Positions 7,378 through 16,044 are shown, numbered from the stretch's first letter. The stretch: 64,000 bases of DNA from JAAXHF01 sp963665955 (GCA_965231765.1 OZ246887.1:5518001-5582000); one strand, 5' to 3'. A program made the numbers and translations. The notes: generated by a model not told the origin, from the sequence alone.

Positions 7378-7607
7378 TCACGGATCAAGGGAGGAGCGGC
7401 GGCCGACCCACGGGGGCAGCTTGCCAGCCGTGAGGCCGGCCTGCAACTCTTTGGCGTCCTTGTCCAGCTCGGTCGCCAAGTGGGCCAGCAGCTTGACAAT
7501 CTTCTCGGGGGGGAGGAGCCGCACCAGGTGCGCATAGAAGGCAGCTGCACGGCTGTATAGGTGAAGTTGGTTAATAAAGATGAAGCTTCCAAATCATGGC
7601 CACGCAT
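7378..7607 (-). pseudogene. Small helical protein with probable frameshift
   Basis: A near-perfect ribosome site (AAGGAGG, then TTTTAG) precedes ATG 7607, but the frame from that ATG turns into low-quality sequence after ~20 codons. A second frame, open from 7593 to the TGA at 7378-7380, gives an amphipathic, protein-like run: FYAHLVRLLPPEKIVKLL, then HLATELDKDAKELQAGL and KLPPWVGRRSSLDP. It has no ATG of its own (ATT at 7573-7575 is possible). The simplest reading is one gene of ~76 codons with a frameshift near 7550-7580. The family is unknown. Confidence 0.4.
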
Positions 7608-7707
7608 CTAAAACCTCCTTCGGTAGGAAAACAGAATCTCATAAATGAGTGCACCAGGCTGTTCCGGATTTCCTGGTGTAATGCAAGCAGGTTGCAGCAC
7701 GCAATTC

Positions 7708-7737
7708 TTGACAGACAGTATTTATGTACAGTATTTG
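7708..7737 (+). promoter_or_regulatory. lexA promoter with direct-repeat operator
   Basis: TTGACA at 7708-7713 is followed after 18 bases by TATTTG at 7732-7737. Two perfect copies of ACAGTATTT, at 7715-7723 and 7728-7736, have a 13-bp period and cover the spacer and the -10 element. This is the expected position for LexA autorepression, but as a direct repeat rather than the palindrome of enterobacterial SOS boxes. Confidence 0.6.
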
Positions 7738-7743
7738 TAGCTT

Positions 7744-8370
7744 ATGTCAAATTCCCCTTTGACCCAACGCCAGGAACATCTGCTACGATTTATAGAAACC
7801 TCTTTGGCCAAACGTGGCTATGTGTCTTCACTGCAAGAGATGGCTGATGCGATGACGATCTCTTCGCTGCAAGGAGTCAAAGATCATCTGTCTGCTCTTG
7901 AGCGTAAAGGCTATATTCGCCGTTTTCCTGGGCGGCGGCGCGCGATTGAGGTCGTGCAGTCTGTGGTGGCCTTGGAAGGCACTATTCCTATTCTTGGGAA
8001 AGTCGCTGCCGGACGGCCGCTCCTTGCCGTCGAGAATCGGGAAGGTGAGCTGAGCCTCGGTCCGGCGTTGTTGGGCAAGGGCAGCCATTTTGCTCTGCGG
8101 GTACAAGGCGACAGTATGATTGAAGCCGGGATCAAGGAAAATGATTTTGTCATTGTACGCCAACAGGACGATGCCGATTCGGGCGAGATCGTGGTGGCTT
8201 TGTTAGGCGAGGAGGTGACAGTGAAACGGCTGCGGGAAAAAGGCAACTCGCTCTTTCTCGAGGCTGCAAATCCTGCCTATGACCCCATTCCGCTGACCGC
8301 TCAATCCCCTTCGCCTCGAATTTTGGGAGTTGTGGTTGGCATGTATCGTGGGATTGGAAAAGTCCGTTGA
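7744..8370 (+). CDS. lexA: LexA repressor
   Basis: This 208-aa protein has the two-domain LexA layout. Residues ~5-70 are a winged-helix DNA-binding domain starting LTQRQEHLLRFIE, and residues ~85-205 are the S24 autoprotease. The self-cleavage Ala-Gly is in KVAAGRP, the nucleophile Ser in QGDSMIEAG, and the general-base Lys in EEVTVKRLR. RecA-stimulated cleavage should derepress DNA-repair genes. No ribosome site precedes ATG 7744, and the predicted transcription start falls about at the ATG, so the mRNA may be leaderless. The direct-repeat operator just upstream suggests autoregulation. Confidence 0.95.
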   Translation: MSNSPLTQRQEHLLRFIETSLAKRGYVSSLQEMADAMTISSLQGVKDHLSALERKGYIRRFPGRRRAIEVVQSVVALEGTIPILGKVAAGRPLLAVENREGELSLGPALLGKGSHFALRVQGDSMIEAGIKENDFVIVRQQDDADSGEIVVALLGEEVTVKRLREKGNSLFLEAANPAYDPIPLTAQSPSPRILGVVVGMYRGIGKVR

Positions 8371-8454
8371 GCAGAAATACTGAGCGGGGCGGGAAGCAGG
8401 GATACGTGCTTCCGTTGTTCCCTGGGTAGAGGTATAATCCTCATCGTGACATCC

Positions 8455-8667
8455 ATGATGACATCAGAGACAAAAGTCAAGCGTTCTGTCACAAGTCTGG
8501 CGAATATGAAGAATTGTCACGATGACGGGTATGTTGAGGGCGATCCCGCAGCTCGAATCTCTCTTGTCTGGGAGATTACCCGAGACACCTGGGCTTTTAT
8601 GAAGGAAGGCAATGCTCAACGACGACTACAGAGAGATGTTACACATCTTATTAGACGAAGGCGTTGA
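8455..8667 (+). CDS. Small partner protein of the nucleotidyltransferase (putative antitoxin)
   Basis: This ~70-aa protein (start ATG 8455 or 8446) contains DPAARISLVWEITRDTWAFM and ends NAQRRLQRDVTHLIRRRR. I know this 'R...WELT..AWAF....RL.RDV..L.R' type as a small protein often found directly before MNT-like nucleotidyltransferase genes. It overlaps the nucleotidyltransferase start by 56 nt in another frame, which implies translational coupling. A role as antitoxin or regulatory partner is inferred from this arrangement alone. Confidence 0.55.
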   Translation: MMTSETKVKRSVTSLANMKNCHDDGYVEGDPAARISLVWEITRDTWAFMKEGNAQRRLQRDVTHLIRRRR

Positions 8668-9058
8668 GTTCATTCTCGTTGGAGCATACGCTCTTGCCGC
8701 TCATGGATATCCGCGTGCGACAGGAGATATCGATATTTGGGTGCGTTCTTCAGCTGAAAATGCCCTGCGTGTCTATCAGGCACTGGCTCAGTTTGGTGCC
8801 CCTGTCCAGAATATATGCCCTGAAGATTTTACAAATTCTGACGTGATATTCCAGATTGGCGTGGCTCCACGTCGTATTGATATTATGACTAGTATTACTG
8901 GAGTGGACTTTGCTGACGCTGTGCAAAACGCTTTACCGATCGACATTGAAGAATTATCAATTCCGGTCTTAGCAATTTCAGATTTGATTAAGAACAAAGA
9001 AGAAACTGGCAGAGAGAAAGACCTTTTGGATGCGAAGGTTCTCCGTCAACATTCGTGA
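8612..9058 (+). CDS. MNT/AbiEii-like nucleotidyltransferase (putative toxin)
   Basis: This 148-aa protein has the minimal nucleotidyltransferase core: FILVGAYALAAHGYPRATGDIDIW, that is the helix-turn followed by the D-x-D metal-binding pair, then a third acidic position in RRIDIMTSI. The C-terminal DLIKNKEETGREKDLLDAKVL helix is typical of AbiEii/DUF6036-like proteins, which can transfer nucleotides to RNA or protein targets in toxin-antitoxin or abortive-infection systems. ATG 8612 follows GAAGGAAGG. The overlapping upstream gene is the likely partner. Confidence 0.75.
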   Translation: MLNDDYREMLHILLDEGVEFILVGAYALAAHGYPRATGDIDIWVRSSAENALRVYQALAQFGAPVQNICPEDFTNSDVIFQIGVAPRRIDIMTSITGVDFADAVQNALPIDIEELSIPVLAISDLIKNKEETGREKDLLDAKVLRQHS

Positions 9059-9203
9059 GACATACATTGTCTACGGTAAGGACTACTCAAAATGATATAC
9101 CCGGCTTGGAAGTCGGTTGGCCGGGAGGTGTCTGCGTCGCCTGAGGCTCGAGCTTGATATTGCGCTGGGTTATGGGCAGCGGATGCGGGCCAGACAATGC
9201 TGG

Positions 9204-9230
9204 AACGGAGAGCGGGAATCACTCTCCGTT
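9204..9230. terminator. Hairpin between convergent genes
   Basis: AACGGAGAG at 9204-9212 pairs perfectly with CTCTCCGTT at 9222-9230. It lies between the convergent nucleotidyltransferase and trpB2 genes. No T-tract follows on either strand, so a terminator role is uncertain. Confidence 0.35.
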
Positions 9231-9285
9231 CGGGTGAAGCAGCTTCTGGGGAGGAGGAGCAAAACGAGCAAGCCGTAAAACGGGA

Positions 9286-10662
9286 TCAGGCTCCAGGAAA
9301 GTTCACTTCTGGCAGCTCTTGTATGGCCCGCTCAATTTCGGCGGCTGGATATTCGCAGCGTTGCAGCTTACCGGCATGATAATCCGCATAGGCTGTCATA
9401 TCAAAATGCCCGTGCCCGCTCAGATTGAAGGCAATGACTTTCTTGTCTCCACTTTCTCGACATTTCACGGCTTCATTGATCGCCGCGCGAATGGCATGGT
9501 TTGATTCTGGTGCAGGCAGAATACCCTCTGTCCAAGCAAACATATCCCCGGCTTCAAATGTATCCAGCTGGTCAATAGCAACCGCTTCGATGTGACCAGC
9601 ATGGACCAGCGCACTGATCTGGGGTGACATGCCGTGATAACGCAAACCCCCGGCATGAATCGTGGCGGGCACGAAGGAGTGGCCGAGAGTATACATCTGA
9701 CAAATCGGGGCAATGCCTCCGGTGTCAGCCCAATCCCAGGTGTAGCTGCCTTTGGTCAGGGTAGGGCAGGCCGCCGGCTCTGCGGCAATGATACGGGTTG
9801 TCTTACCTTTTTGGATATTCTCTCGAATAAACGGAAAGGCGAAGCCACCAAAATTCGAGCCTCCGCCGGCACAGGCAATGATAATATCTGGATACTCCCC
9901 GGCCATTTCCATTTGCAGCAAGGTCTCTTCACCAATAATCGTTTGGTGCAGCATGATGTGGGGCAGAGAAGAGCCCAGGCTATACTTCTTGGTCCCACCT
10001 GAATTCTGAGCCGCTTCAATACCTTCTGATATAGCAATGCCGAGCGCGCCTGGATGTTCAGGGTTTTCGGCGAGCAGCTTACAACCAACTGCTGTACGGT
10101 CAGACGGGCTGGCGTACACTTTGCCGCCATACGTTTCGATCATATGCCGCCGGTACGGTTTCTGGTTATACGAAATGCGAACCATGTAGACTTCGCAGCC
10201 AATACCAAAGAAGTGACACGCCATCGATAAGGCAGAGCCCCATTGTCCCGCTCCAGTCTCGGTGGTGAGAGTCTGGATACCTTCTTCCTTGGCGTAAAAC
10301 GCCTGGGCGACAGCTGTGTTCGGCTTATGTGAGCCGACCGGACTCGTGCCCTCGTATTTGTAATAGATATGAGCCGGAGTCTGTAGGTGTTGCTCAAGAC
10401 GCTGGGCGCGGCAAAAAGGGGTTGGTCGCCACAGCTTGTATATGTCACGCACAGGCTCAGGAATTTCAATATAGCGCTCAGGACTCATATCCTGGGCCAT
10501 GAGCGCCAGCGGAGTAAAAGCACTCAGGAATTCGGGGGTGATCGGTTGTTTTGTTTCTGGATGGAGTGGGGGCAGCATCGGGACTGGCATATCTGCGTTC
10601 ATGTTATACCAGGCTTTGGGCATCTGGCTTTCGTCAAGCAGAAATTTCGTTTTTTCAGCCAT
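9286..10662 (-). CDS. trpB2: Tryptophan synthase beta-like PLP enzyme (TrpB2 type)
   Basis: The 458-aa protein starts at ATG 10662 behind AGAAGGAATACGATC; an upstream ATG at 10722 lacks a ribosome site. It is the TrpB2 type: RPTPFCRAQRLEQHL, YYKYEGTSPVGSHKPNTA with the PLP-binding Lys, TETGAGQWGSAL, and a Gly-rich phosphate loop IACAGGGSNFGG. TrpB2 condenses indole (or a related nucleophile) with serine and usually lacks a linked trpA; none is seen here. It stands alone, convergent with the toxin-antitoxin-like pair. Confidence 0.9.
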   Translation of the reverse strand: MAEKTKFLLDESQMPKAWYNMNADMPVPMLPPLHPETKQPITPEFLSAFTPLALMAQDMSPERYIEIPEPVRDIYKLWRPTPFCRAQRLEQHLQTPAHIYYKYEGTSPVGSHKPNTAVAQAFYAKEEGIQTLTTETGAGQWGSALSMACHFFGIGCEVYMVRISYNQKPYRRHMIETYGGKVYASPSDRTAVGCKLLAENPEHPGALGIAISEGIEAAQNSGGTKKYSLGSSLPHIMLHQTIIGEETLLQMEMAGEYPDIIIACAGGGSNFGGFAFPFIRENIQKGKTTRIIAAEPAACPTLTKGSYTWDWADTGGIAPICQMYTLGHSFVPATIHAGGLRYHGMSPQISALVHAGHIEAVAIDQLDTFEAGDMFAWTEGILPAPESNHAIRAAINEAVKCRESGDKKVIAFNLSGHGHFDMTAYADYHAGKLQRCEYPAAEIERAIQELPEVNFPGA

Positions 10663-10923
10663 GATCGTATTCCTTCTGGGGTGTCTTACCCGCAGTGACA
10701 AACAACGCTGATCTTTGAACATCTGAAAAGCGAAATGGAAAACAACAACAGTAACTTGAATAAAAATTGAACAAGAAAGCCGAGGCAGCCAGCAGCCCAG
10801 ATCATGTTGAGCCTCTCCTTGAACCCGTGCTTGAGACAGAACCTTTTGACCTTGCGTCTGCGCACCGGGAATCGGGTGCAGACCGGGCGTCTCTTCACAC
10901 AGCTGCTTGAAGTCTGCATCCCA

Positions 10924-11457
10924 TCATTTTTGCGCAAGTTCTAACACCGCCGGCCACAACTCACGGTCGTGAATATTATACCGATACTCGGTATCAAGGC
11001 AGGCGAGCAGCGTCGACACCTCTGGACGCTGCTCGCCATCCCCATCCCAGTCGCCAGCCTGTTCAATCATCTTTTCTAATAAATTGTGCAGGATGCCCAG
11101 CGTGCCATCACACTGTTGGGTCAAGACCTTCAGCAATGAAGCATGATTGAGCGAAAAGCCTGGCCCACGTAGCAGCCAGCCCGCAAAACCTGGTTCTTCG
11201 GCAGTCGACTGCTGCCACCAGTGTAGCCACGCAAAAGCGAGTAAGACCTGCTCTGGGTGCGACAAGAGGTAATACGTCGCGGCCCAGTTAGGTGGGATGC
11301 TGGCGTCAGGCCGGGTGAGTTCTGGCGGCAGCGCGTCGAGTGTATCAGCTGCGGTCAGGTCATTGTGAATGGCCAGCTGTTCCCAGCGTGACACGGCCTG
11401 GCGGAGTAGGGTATCTACTTCCGTATGACCAGTCGTCCAGGTAAGAAAATAGTACAT
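10924..11457 (-). CDS. Unknown all-helical protein
   Basis: The 177-aa product starts ATG behind TTAAGGAAGAGTCGC. It is predicted mostly helical, rich in Trp and Leu (LLAFAWLHWWQQS), with no Cys motif, signal peptide or transmembrane segment that I can support. No family is recognised. It lies between trpB2 and the selenoprotein-like gene, all on the minus strand, with gaps of 260 and 216 nt that hold nothing clear. Confidence 0.55.
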   Translation of the reverse strand: MYYFLTWTTGHTEVDTLLRQAVSRWEQLAIHNDLTAADTLDALPPELTRPDASIPPNWAATYYLLSHPEQVLLAFAWLHWWQQSTAEEPGFAGWLLRGPGFSLNHASLLKVLTQQCDGTLGILHNLLEKMIEQAGDWDGDGEQRPEVSTLLACLDTEYRYNIHDRELWPAVLELAQK

Positions 11458-11632
11458 GCGACTCTTCCTTAAAGGAGCAGACTGTAGAGGAACATATGCC
11501 TACCGGGCTGGAGTGTGGAAGCAGATCGCTCCGTTTGCAGCTGAATTGAATATTGTCATGCCAGACGCGTGCTTATCATACTCCCTCGCCTGATACCTGA
11601 CACCCTGAGTGGGCACAGACGCCCGCCCGTTC

Positions 11633-11661
11633 TCACCCGCCACTCTCACCCGCCACTCTTG
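11633..11661 (+). repeat. Direct repeat of a 14-bp unit
   Basis: Two adjacent copies of ctcacccgccactc lie just past the end of the selenoprotein-like gene. No function is apparent. Confidence 0.6.
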
Positions 11662-11673
11662 GCCGAGCACGTT

Positions 11674-12792
11674 TTAGGCTGCTGTCACTCCAGGTGTATT
11701 TTGGGCGGAAGCATATGCATTCAAGCCGAGTTCCGCCCGAAACCCGTCAGTGACATCTCTCACAACATTGTCAAGCGGGATGCCGGTTGCATCGGCAATC
11801 CGGTCCATCTGCATGAATGTTGCCACAATAGCGGCAGAATCCACCAGCCCGGTGGGTCCTAGTTCAGCTAAGAGGCAGTTGCGGGCGGATTTGAGCGCCG
11901 CATCGTCTGAGCCGAGGACGGCTTCGGCGAACGTATTCAGCAAGATGCCATGCGGAATACCACTATCGGCCTCAGCATTCATGGCCGCAGTCAGATTAAT
12001 CTCAGCGGTTTGGCTGCTCGCCCGGAGCAGCATCAGATGGGCAGTGGTTCAATAGAAACACTGGTTGAGCGCAGAGACGCGCGCCGCCAACAGCTCGATC
12101 TGTGGACGGCTAATCGCCCGACCTGGGTCACTTGTCGGGTCGCCTGCGTTGCGATCCTGCATGTACTGGGCGGGCAAAAGGATATAGATACTGGAGCGGA
12201 CTTCATCTGGCACCAGACTCAGTGCCCGGATCACGTTTGGGGCGCGCACTCCTCGGTACAGATCGGCGTCCGGTCCGGTTTCTTCACCGCTGGGGATCAT
12301 TGGGACCCAGGCGACATTGACTCGTGCTGCAGGTGGGCGACGGCGGCTCGGCTCGCCCGCGACTGGGGTAGGCAAGGGGTGCGGTGCGATGCCGATCCCC
12401 CGACAGAAAGAATCAATGCTGACCGTTCGGACAACCACGCCGAGCGTTTCAATATACTGGGTGTCCTCCAAGCCATCGACCAATAGCTGTTCGTACCACT
12501 GTTTACTCAGCCGGCCCGGATCGGTGCTGATCTTATGGATCATTTCAACAACAGGGACTGACAAGACCCCGTTGCTATCATGCTGGCCGTGAACGGCAGC
12601 GGCCGACAGGGCGGCTTTGCGCTCCGCACACAGCTGGCACTGCCCGGCTTTGCGTACCTCGGCCGCAATAGCGACCCGCTCAGCGCCTGTCCACCAGGTG
12701 CCTGGCTCAGCCAGTTTTTGCCAAATTTGGGAGTGTGCAGCTGGGATATCAGCTCGGACAGGAACTGGCGCGTGGGCATACGATATTTCCAT
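11674..12792 (-). CDS. Alkylhydroperoxidase-related selenoprotein (in-frame TGA = Sec248)
   Basis: Two open frames on the minus strand (from 12792 and down to 11674) are in the same frame and separated only by one TGA at 12049-12051. Read through, the protein is 372 aa with two AhpD-like halves: an N-terminal CxxC (GQCQLCAERKAAL, Cys52/55), and a C-terminal ALNQCFY-U-TTAHLMLLRAS. The TGA stands exactly where AhpD/CMD enzymes have the second Cys of CxxC before the catalytic His. A 7-bp perfect stem starts 17 nt after the TGA, as expected for a bacterial SECIS. The start ATG 12792 follows GGAGGGATTCTG. The likely role is thiol/selenol-dependent peroxide reduction. No selA, selB or selC is in the window. 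Confidence 0.8.
12013..12031 (-). promoter_or_regulatory. Candidate bacterial SECIS element
   Basis: On the minus strand GCUGCUC pairs with GAGCAGC around a CGGGC loop. The stem begins 17 nt downstream of the UGA. Size, distance and a loop guanine match the SelB-binding hairpin of bacterial selenoprotein mRNAs. Confidence 0.7.
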
Positions 12793-12914
12793 CAGAATCC
12801 CTCCGTTGTGGTTGTCCATACACTGGCGGGCAGCAAGGTGTAAGGCAAGGCCGGTCTCATTGAAACGTGACGGGCAGGGGGATTTGTGTCATTGGACGTC
12901 CCACGTTTTATCTT

Positions 12915-13919
12915 CTAGGGTGCCATTTTCCCGCCCGCAAAATACTTGCTGGCTAGCGCTCGTGCTTGCTCCCGACTCAGTCCATGTGATTGCCACTCAG
13001 CCTGTGAACGATCGAGAAGATCTTCCAGGTTGCGCGTTTTTTTAAAGTCTCCGAGCTGGTCGGTTTCTGTTTCCAAGCCGAGTGCTTCAGCCACGATAGA
13101 GATGTAATTGCGGACTCTCAGATCCCCACATCCCTCCTGGCACCACTCTCGGTGACAAGCATGCGAAATTGTTGCCAGAGTGTCTGCCTGGCTGGTGGGG
13201 CGGAGTGAGCTCAGGAGTGTGGTACGTGTCTCCTGCATCTGAGCTGGTGGTAGGCGGAGGCTGGCGGCTCCGCAGTCGTAATCGAGATCTGGCGGGGCCT
13301 GGACTTCATCAATGACCTCAACGCCTGGTACTGAGCGAAGCAGGGCTGCCGCCGATTCACGGTCATTGCGCGCTCTGCGCTCACCCTCTTGATGACCCGT
13401 CCGACCAACATGGGTATGCAATGCAACTTTGCAGGGCACTGCCTGTTTCCAGGGCAGTTCGCCACGTTTTGCCATTTCGGCCAGAAATTGTGGTGTATGA
13501 GTGATAGCAAAGGCTGGCTGCCGATCATCACGACCAATGACAATATCTTTGAAATGCACGTTACATGACGGACACCACATGACCACTTGCTTGGGCTGGT
13601 AGTCCTCTAGTCTTGTCACGGTACGATCCGAAACTTGGCTGCCCTTTTTCGGTCCGTCGAACTTGTCCCACACAATGCCACAGCAGAACTGCACCCCACC
13701 AACAGCTACGAAGTCCAGATTCAGATGGGTGAACACCTCCACAACCTGCTTGGCGATATGTGGCGTCCGCAGAATATTACAGCCCAGATACAAGACCGTC
13801 TCATACGCCCGATCAGGCTTGTGATGCTGTTCAAGCCACGAAACATCATCGGCCTTAATCTGCAAACGTTTGAGATCTTGGAGGCGACGAAAGAATGTTG
13901 CGTAATTGAAGTCTGCCAT
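12915..13919 (-). CDS. HdrB-like CCG-domain iron-sulfur protein
   Basis: The 334-aa protein has two cysteine-rich CCG domains as in heterodisulfide reductase subunit B and related electron-transfer subunits. Domain one has LYLGCNILRT, VQFCCGIVWD and WCPSCNVHF; domain two has YDCGAASLRL and ISHACHREWCQEGC. The second domain lacks a full CCG, so its cluster may differ. Such domains carry a non-cubane [4Fe-4S] cluster used for thiol/disulfide chemistry. ATG 13919 follows AGAGGG. The selenoprotein gene starts 122 nt downstream on the same strand, so this protein may feed electrons to a thiol/selenol redox enzyme (inference). Confidence 0.75.
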   Translation of the reverse strand: MADFNYATFFRRLQDLKRLQIKADDVSWLEQHHKPDRAYETVLYLGCNILRTPHIAKQVVEVFTHLNLDFVAVGGVQFCCGIVWDKFDGPKKGSQVSDRTVTRLEDYQPKQVVMWCPSCNVHFKDIVIGRDDRQPAFAITHTPQFLAEMAKRGELPWKQAVPCKVALHTHVGRTGHQEGERRARNDRESAAALLRSVPGVEVIDEVQAPPDLDYDCGAASLRLPPAQMQETRTTLLSSLRPTSQADTLATISHACHREWCQEGCGDLRVRNYISIVAEALGLETETDQLGDFKKTRNLEDLLDRSQAEWQSHGLSREQARALASKYFAGGKMAP

Positions 13920-13948
13920 GCACTAACCCTCTTTTGCTCTTTCCCAAG

Positions 13949-13985
13949 ATACGTGTGATACGTGTGATACGTGTGATACGTGTGA
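13949..13985 (+). repeat. Tandem repeat of a 9-bp unit (tgatacgtg)
   Basis: Four uninterrupted copies of a 9-bp unit lie between the HdrB-like start and the GST-like stop. There are no spacers, so it is not a CRISPR array. Copy number may vary. Confidence 0.8.
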
Positions 13986-14019
13986 AGACACACACGAAAA
14001 TACATACGAAGATACGCGC

Positions 14020-14799
14020 CTACAAATCAACTGGCAGTTCCAAGTATGTGGTGTAGATAAAATCGCGGTGTTCCATGAGTAAGGGGTCCACCGCTGCCTG
14101 TACGGTCGCGTCGGTGTTGGTATACATGAAGCGGTTCATGTCGCCCATTGGACACATCTCTTCAGGTAGGGGTTGAATAAGGGTGGCAAAGGCTGCCCAG
14201 TAGATATCCAGCGCGCTCAGCGACTCGCCAATGAAATACTGACTCCCGGCCGCCTTCTGGTTTGCTAAACGCTTGCCCAGTGACTCTAAGATTTGGGCGA
14301 CCCGGCCTGGGGCTGATTCTCCAGCTTCGGGACTGTAGCCATACTTGCCGCCAAAGTATTGGCCCAGGGCACGGTTTTCTTCGCTGAGGTCTGGAGCGGC
14401 CAGCATGTGATGCACGACCATCAGGCGACGGCACCAGCCAAAGCCATTTTCACCACACAGCTCATTGGCATAGCCAAACAGCAGCAAGCGATCTTCCAAA
14501 TCAGAGGGAATAAGAGCGGGATTCGGCTGGATGCGTTCTGTCAGTGTCAGCTGCTGTGTCCAGACTGATTTGGGAAACTCATCATTCCAGATCATGGCAG
14601 GCGCGGACGCCTGGGCTGACCATTCCACCAGTTCTTTGTTTTCCGCCCCAATGTCGAATTGGACAACGCTATACGGAATCTTTTTGACGTAGCAAAAGCC
14701 TTTGACTGCTTCCGCCCATGGCCCGGGAATGCCTGCGGAGGCGACGATCCGCATGCCGGATTGCTTTTTTGCTTGTGCGACACTGAGGTATGCAGCCAT
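14020..14799 (-). CDS. Glutathione S-transferase-like protein
   Basis: I choose ATG 14799 behind AAGGAGAGACCAC; the frame is open 52 codons upstream but that part lacks GST character and overlaps the divergent LLM promoter. The 259-aa product has a thioredoxin-like N-terminal part (IPGPWAEAVKGFCYVKKIPYSVVQ, with SAPAMIWNDE as the cis-Pro position) and an all-helical C-terminal half ending with LSALDIYWAAFATLIQPLP, typical of GST. Members conjugate or reduce electrophiles with glutathione. It is transcribed divergently from the LLM at 14917. Confidence 0.7.
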   Translation of the reverse strand: MAAYLSVAQAKKQSGMRIVASAGIPGPWAEAVKGFCYVKKIPYSVVQFDIGAENKELVEWSAQASAPAMIWNDEFPKSVWTQQLTLTERIQPNPALIPSDLEDRLLLFGYANELCGENGFGWCRRLMVVHHMLAAPDLSEENRALGQYFGGKYGYSPEAGESAPGRVAQILESLGKRLANQKAAGSQYFIGESLSALDIYWAAFATLIQPLPEEMCPMGDMNRFMYTNTDATVQAAVDPLLMEHRDFIYTTYLELPVDL

Positions 14800-14916
14800 G
14801 TGGTCTCTCCTTGCATGTTTTTCCCATTTGTATAATGTGTTCTTCTCTTCTAATATAGCCCCAAATCGTATGAAACAGCCCCGAATGCAATCGGATGGCA
14901 AAAAAAGGAGGACAGT

Positions 14917-16044
14917 ATGAAAGTTGGTATGACACTTCAATTGACGAGTTTTCACGGAAAACCCGATTTCCAGACGTATCAGGAAGAGCTGGCGCTAGGC
15001 GATATGGCTGAAGACATGGGTTTTGACTCGATCTGGGCGCTGGATCACCATTTTACCGGCTACACGATGTCGCCCGACCCGACCCAGATGTTGAGCTATT
15101 TTGCTGGCCGGACCAAACGCATCCAGCTCGGCACAGCCGTGATCGTGCTGCCATGGCACGACCCAGTCGAAGTGGCTGAAAACATTGCCCTGCTCGATGT
15201 GCTGTCAAATGGTCGCACCATTATTGGCTTTGGCCGTGGGGCGGCTACCGTTGAGTACGCGGGATACCGTATTCCGATGCATGAATCACGTGAACGCTTT
15301 GTTGAGTGTGCCGAGATCGTCCGCAGAGGGTTAACCCAGGACAGCTTCTCGTACGACGGCAAGTATTACCAGATTCCGGAAATCCAGATCCGCCCGCGTC
15401 CGATTTCGCATCCAGAGCAGCGCTGTTATGCCTCGTCGGTCAGCCCGGAGTCGGCTGAGATCATGGCCAAGCTGGGTCTTGGCGTGCTGATCATTGCTCA
15501 GCGGAGTTGGGAAGATACTGCGGCGGATTACCAGCGCTATGTTGAGAATGCGACGGCGAGTGGTTTTCAGCCGCGTGCACCGATTGGGCTGTTCAACGTG
15601 CTGGTGTCAGACGACCCCCAAGAGGCCGAAGACTTGGCCCAGGAGCACCTGGGCGCGATGTTTGACTCGATTGAAAACCACTATCGCTTCTCCTCAGGCG
15701 ATTTGACTAAAGTCAAAGGCTATGAGTTCTACGGCAAGATGGCTAAAACGTATGCTAAGCTGAATGCTGATGAAGAAGCCAAGGCCAAGGCGATTGAGTT
15801 TTTTCGCAGCTTGCACGCGTCAGGCACGCCTGACCAAGTGCTGGAAAAATTCCGCTATATTCATTCGACCGTCGCCCTTGAGCACGTGGTGAATACCTTC
15901 GCCTTTGGCGGACTACCGGTTGACAAACTGCGTCGCAGCTACCAGCTGTTTGCCGAGAAGGTCCTGCCCATACTCCAGAGTGACGCCGCTTTCAAACTGC
16001 CCAAGGATCAGAACGGCTACACGGAGATGGCTGCCTCGGCATAA
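14917..16044 (+). CDS. LLM-class flavin-dependent monooxygenase
   Basis: This 375-aa luciferase-like TIM barrel has a good AAAGGAGG site before ATG. Family segments in order are MGFDSIWALDHHFTGY, then TKRIQLGTAVIVLPWHDPVEVAENIALLDVLS, RTIIGFGRGAATVEY, and the C-terminal ASGTPDQVLEKF. The HH pair after the second strand and the PWHDP loop are shared with the LLMs at 33261, 43690 and 60897, which form one close paralog group. It should oxidise a small organic substrate with reduced flavin. A strong terminator follows. Confidence 0.9.
   Translation: MKVGMTLQLTSFHGKPDFQTYQEELALGDMAEDMGFDSIWALDHHFTGYTMSPDPTQMLSYFAGRTKRIQLGTAVIVLPWHDPVEVAENIALLDVLSNGRTIIGFGRGAATVEYAGYRIPMHESRERFVECAEIVRRGLTQDSFSYDGKYYQIPEIQIRPRPISHPEQRCYASSVSPESAEIMAKLGLGVLIIAQRSWEDTAADYQRYVENATASGFQPRAPIGLFNVLVSDDPQEAEDLAQEHLGAMFDSIENHYRFSSGDLTKVKGYEFYGKMAKTYAKLNADEEAKAKAIEFFRSLHASGTPDQVLEKFRYIHSTVALEHVVNTFAFGGLPVDKLRRSYQLFAEKVLPILQSDAAFKLPKDQNGYTEMAASA

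Noticed and set aside
13949..13985. Possible CRISPR array
   Set aside because: The 9-bp units are directly adjacent with no spacers; it is a simple tandem repeat.
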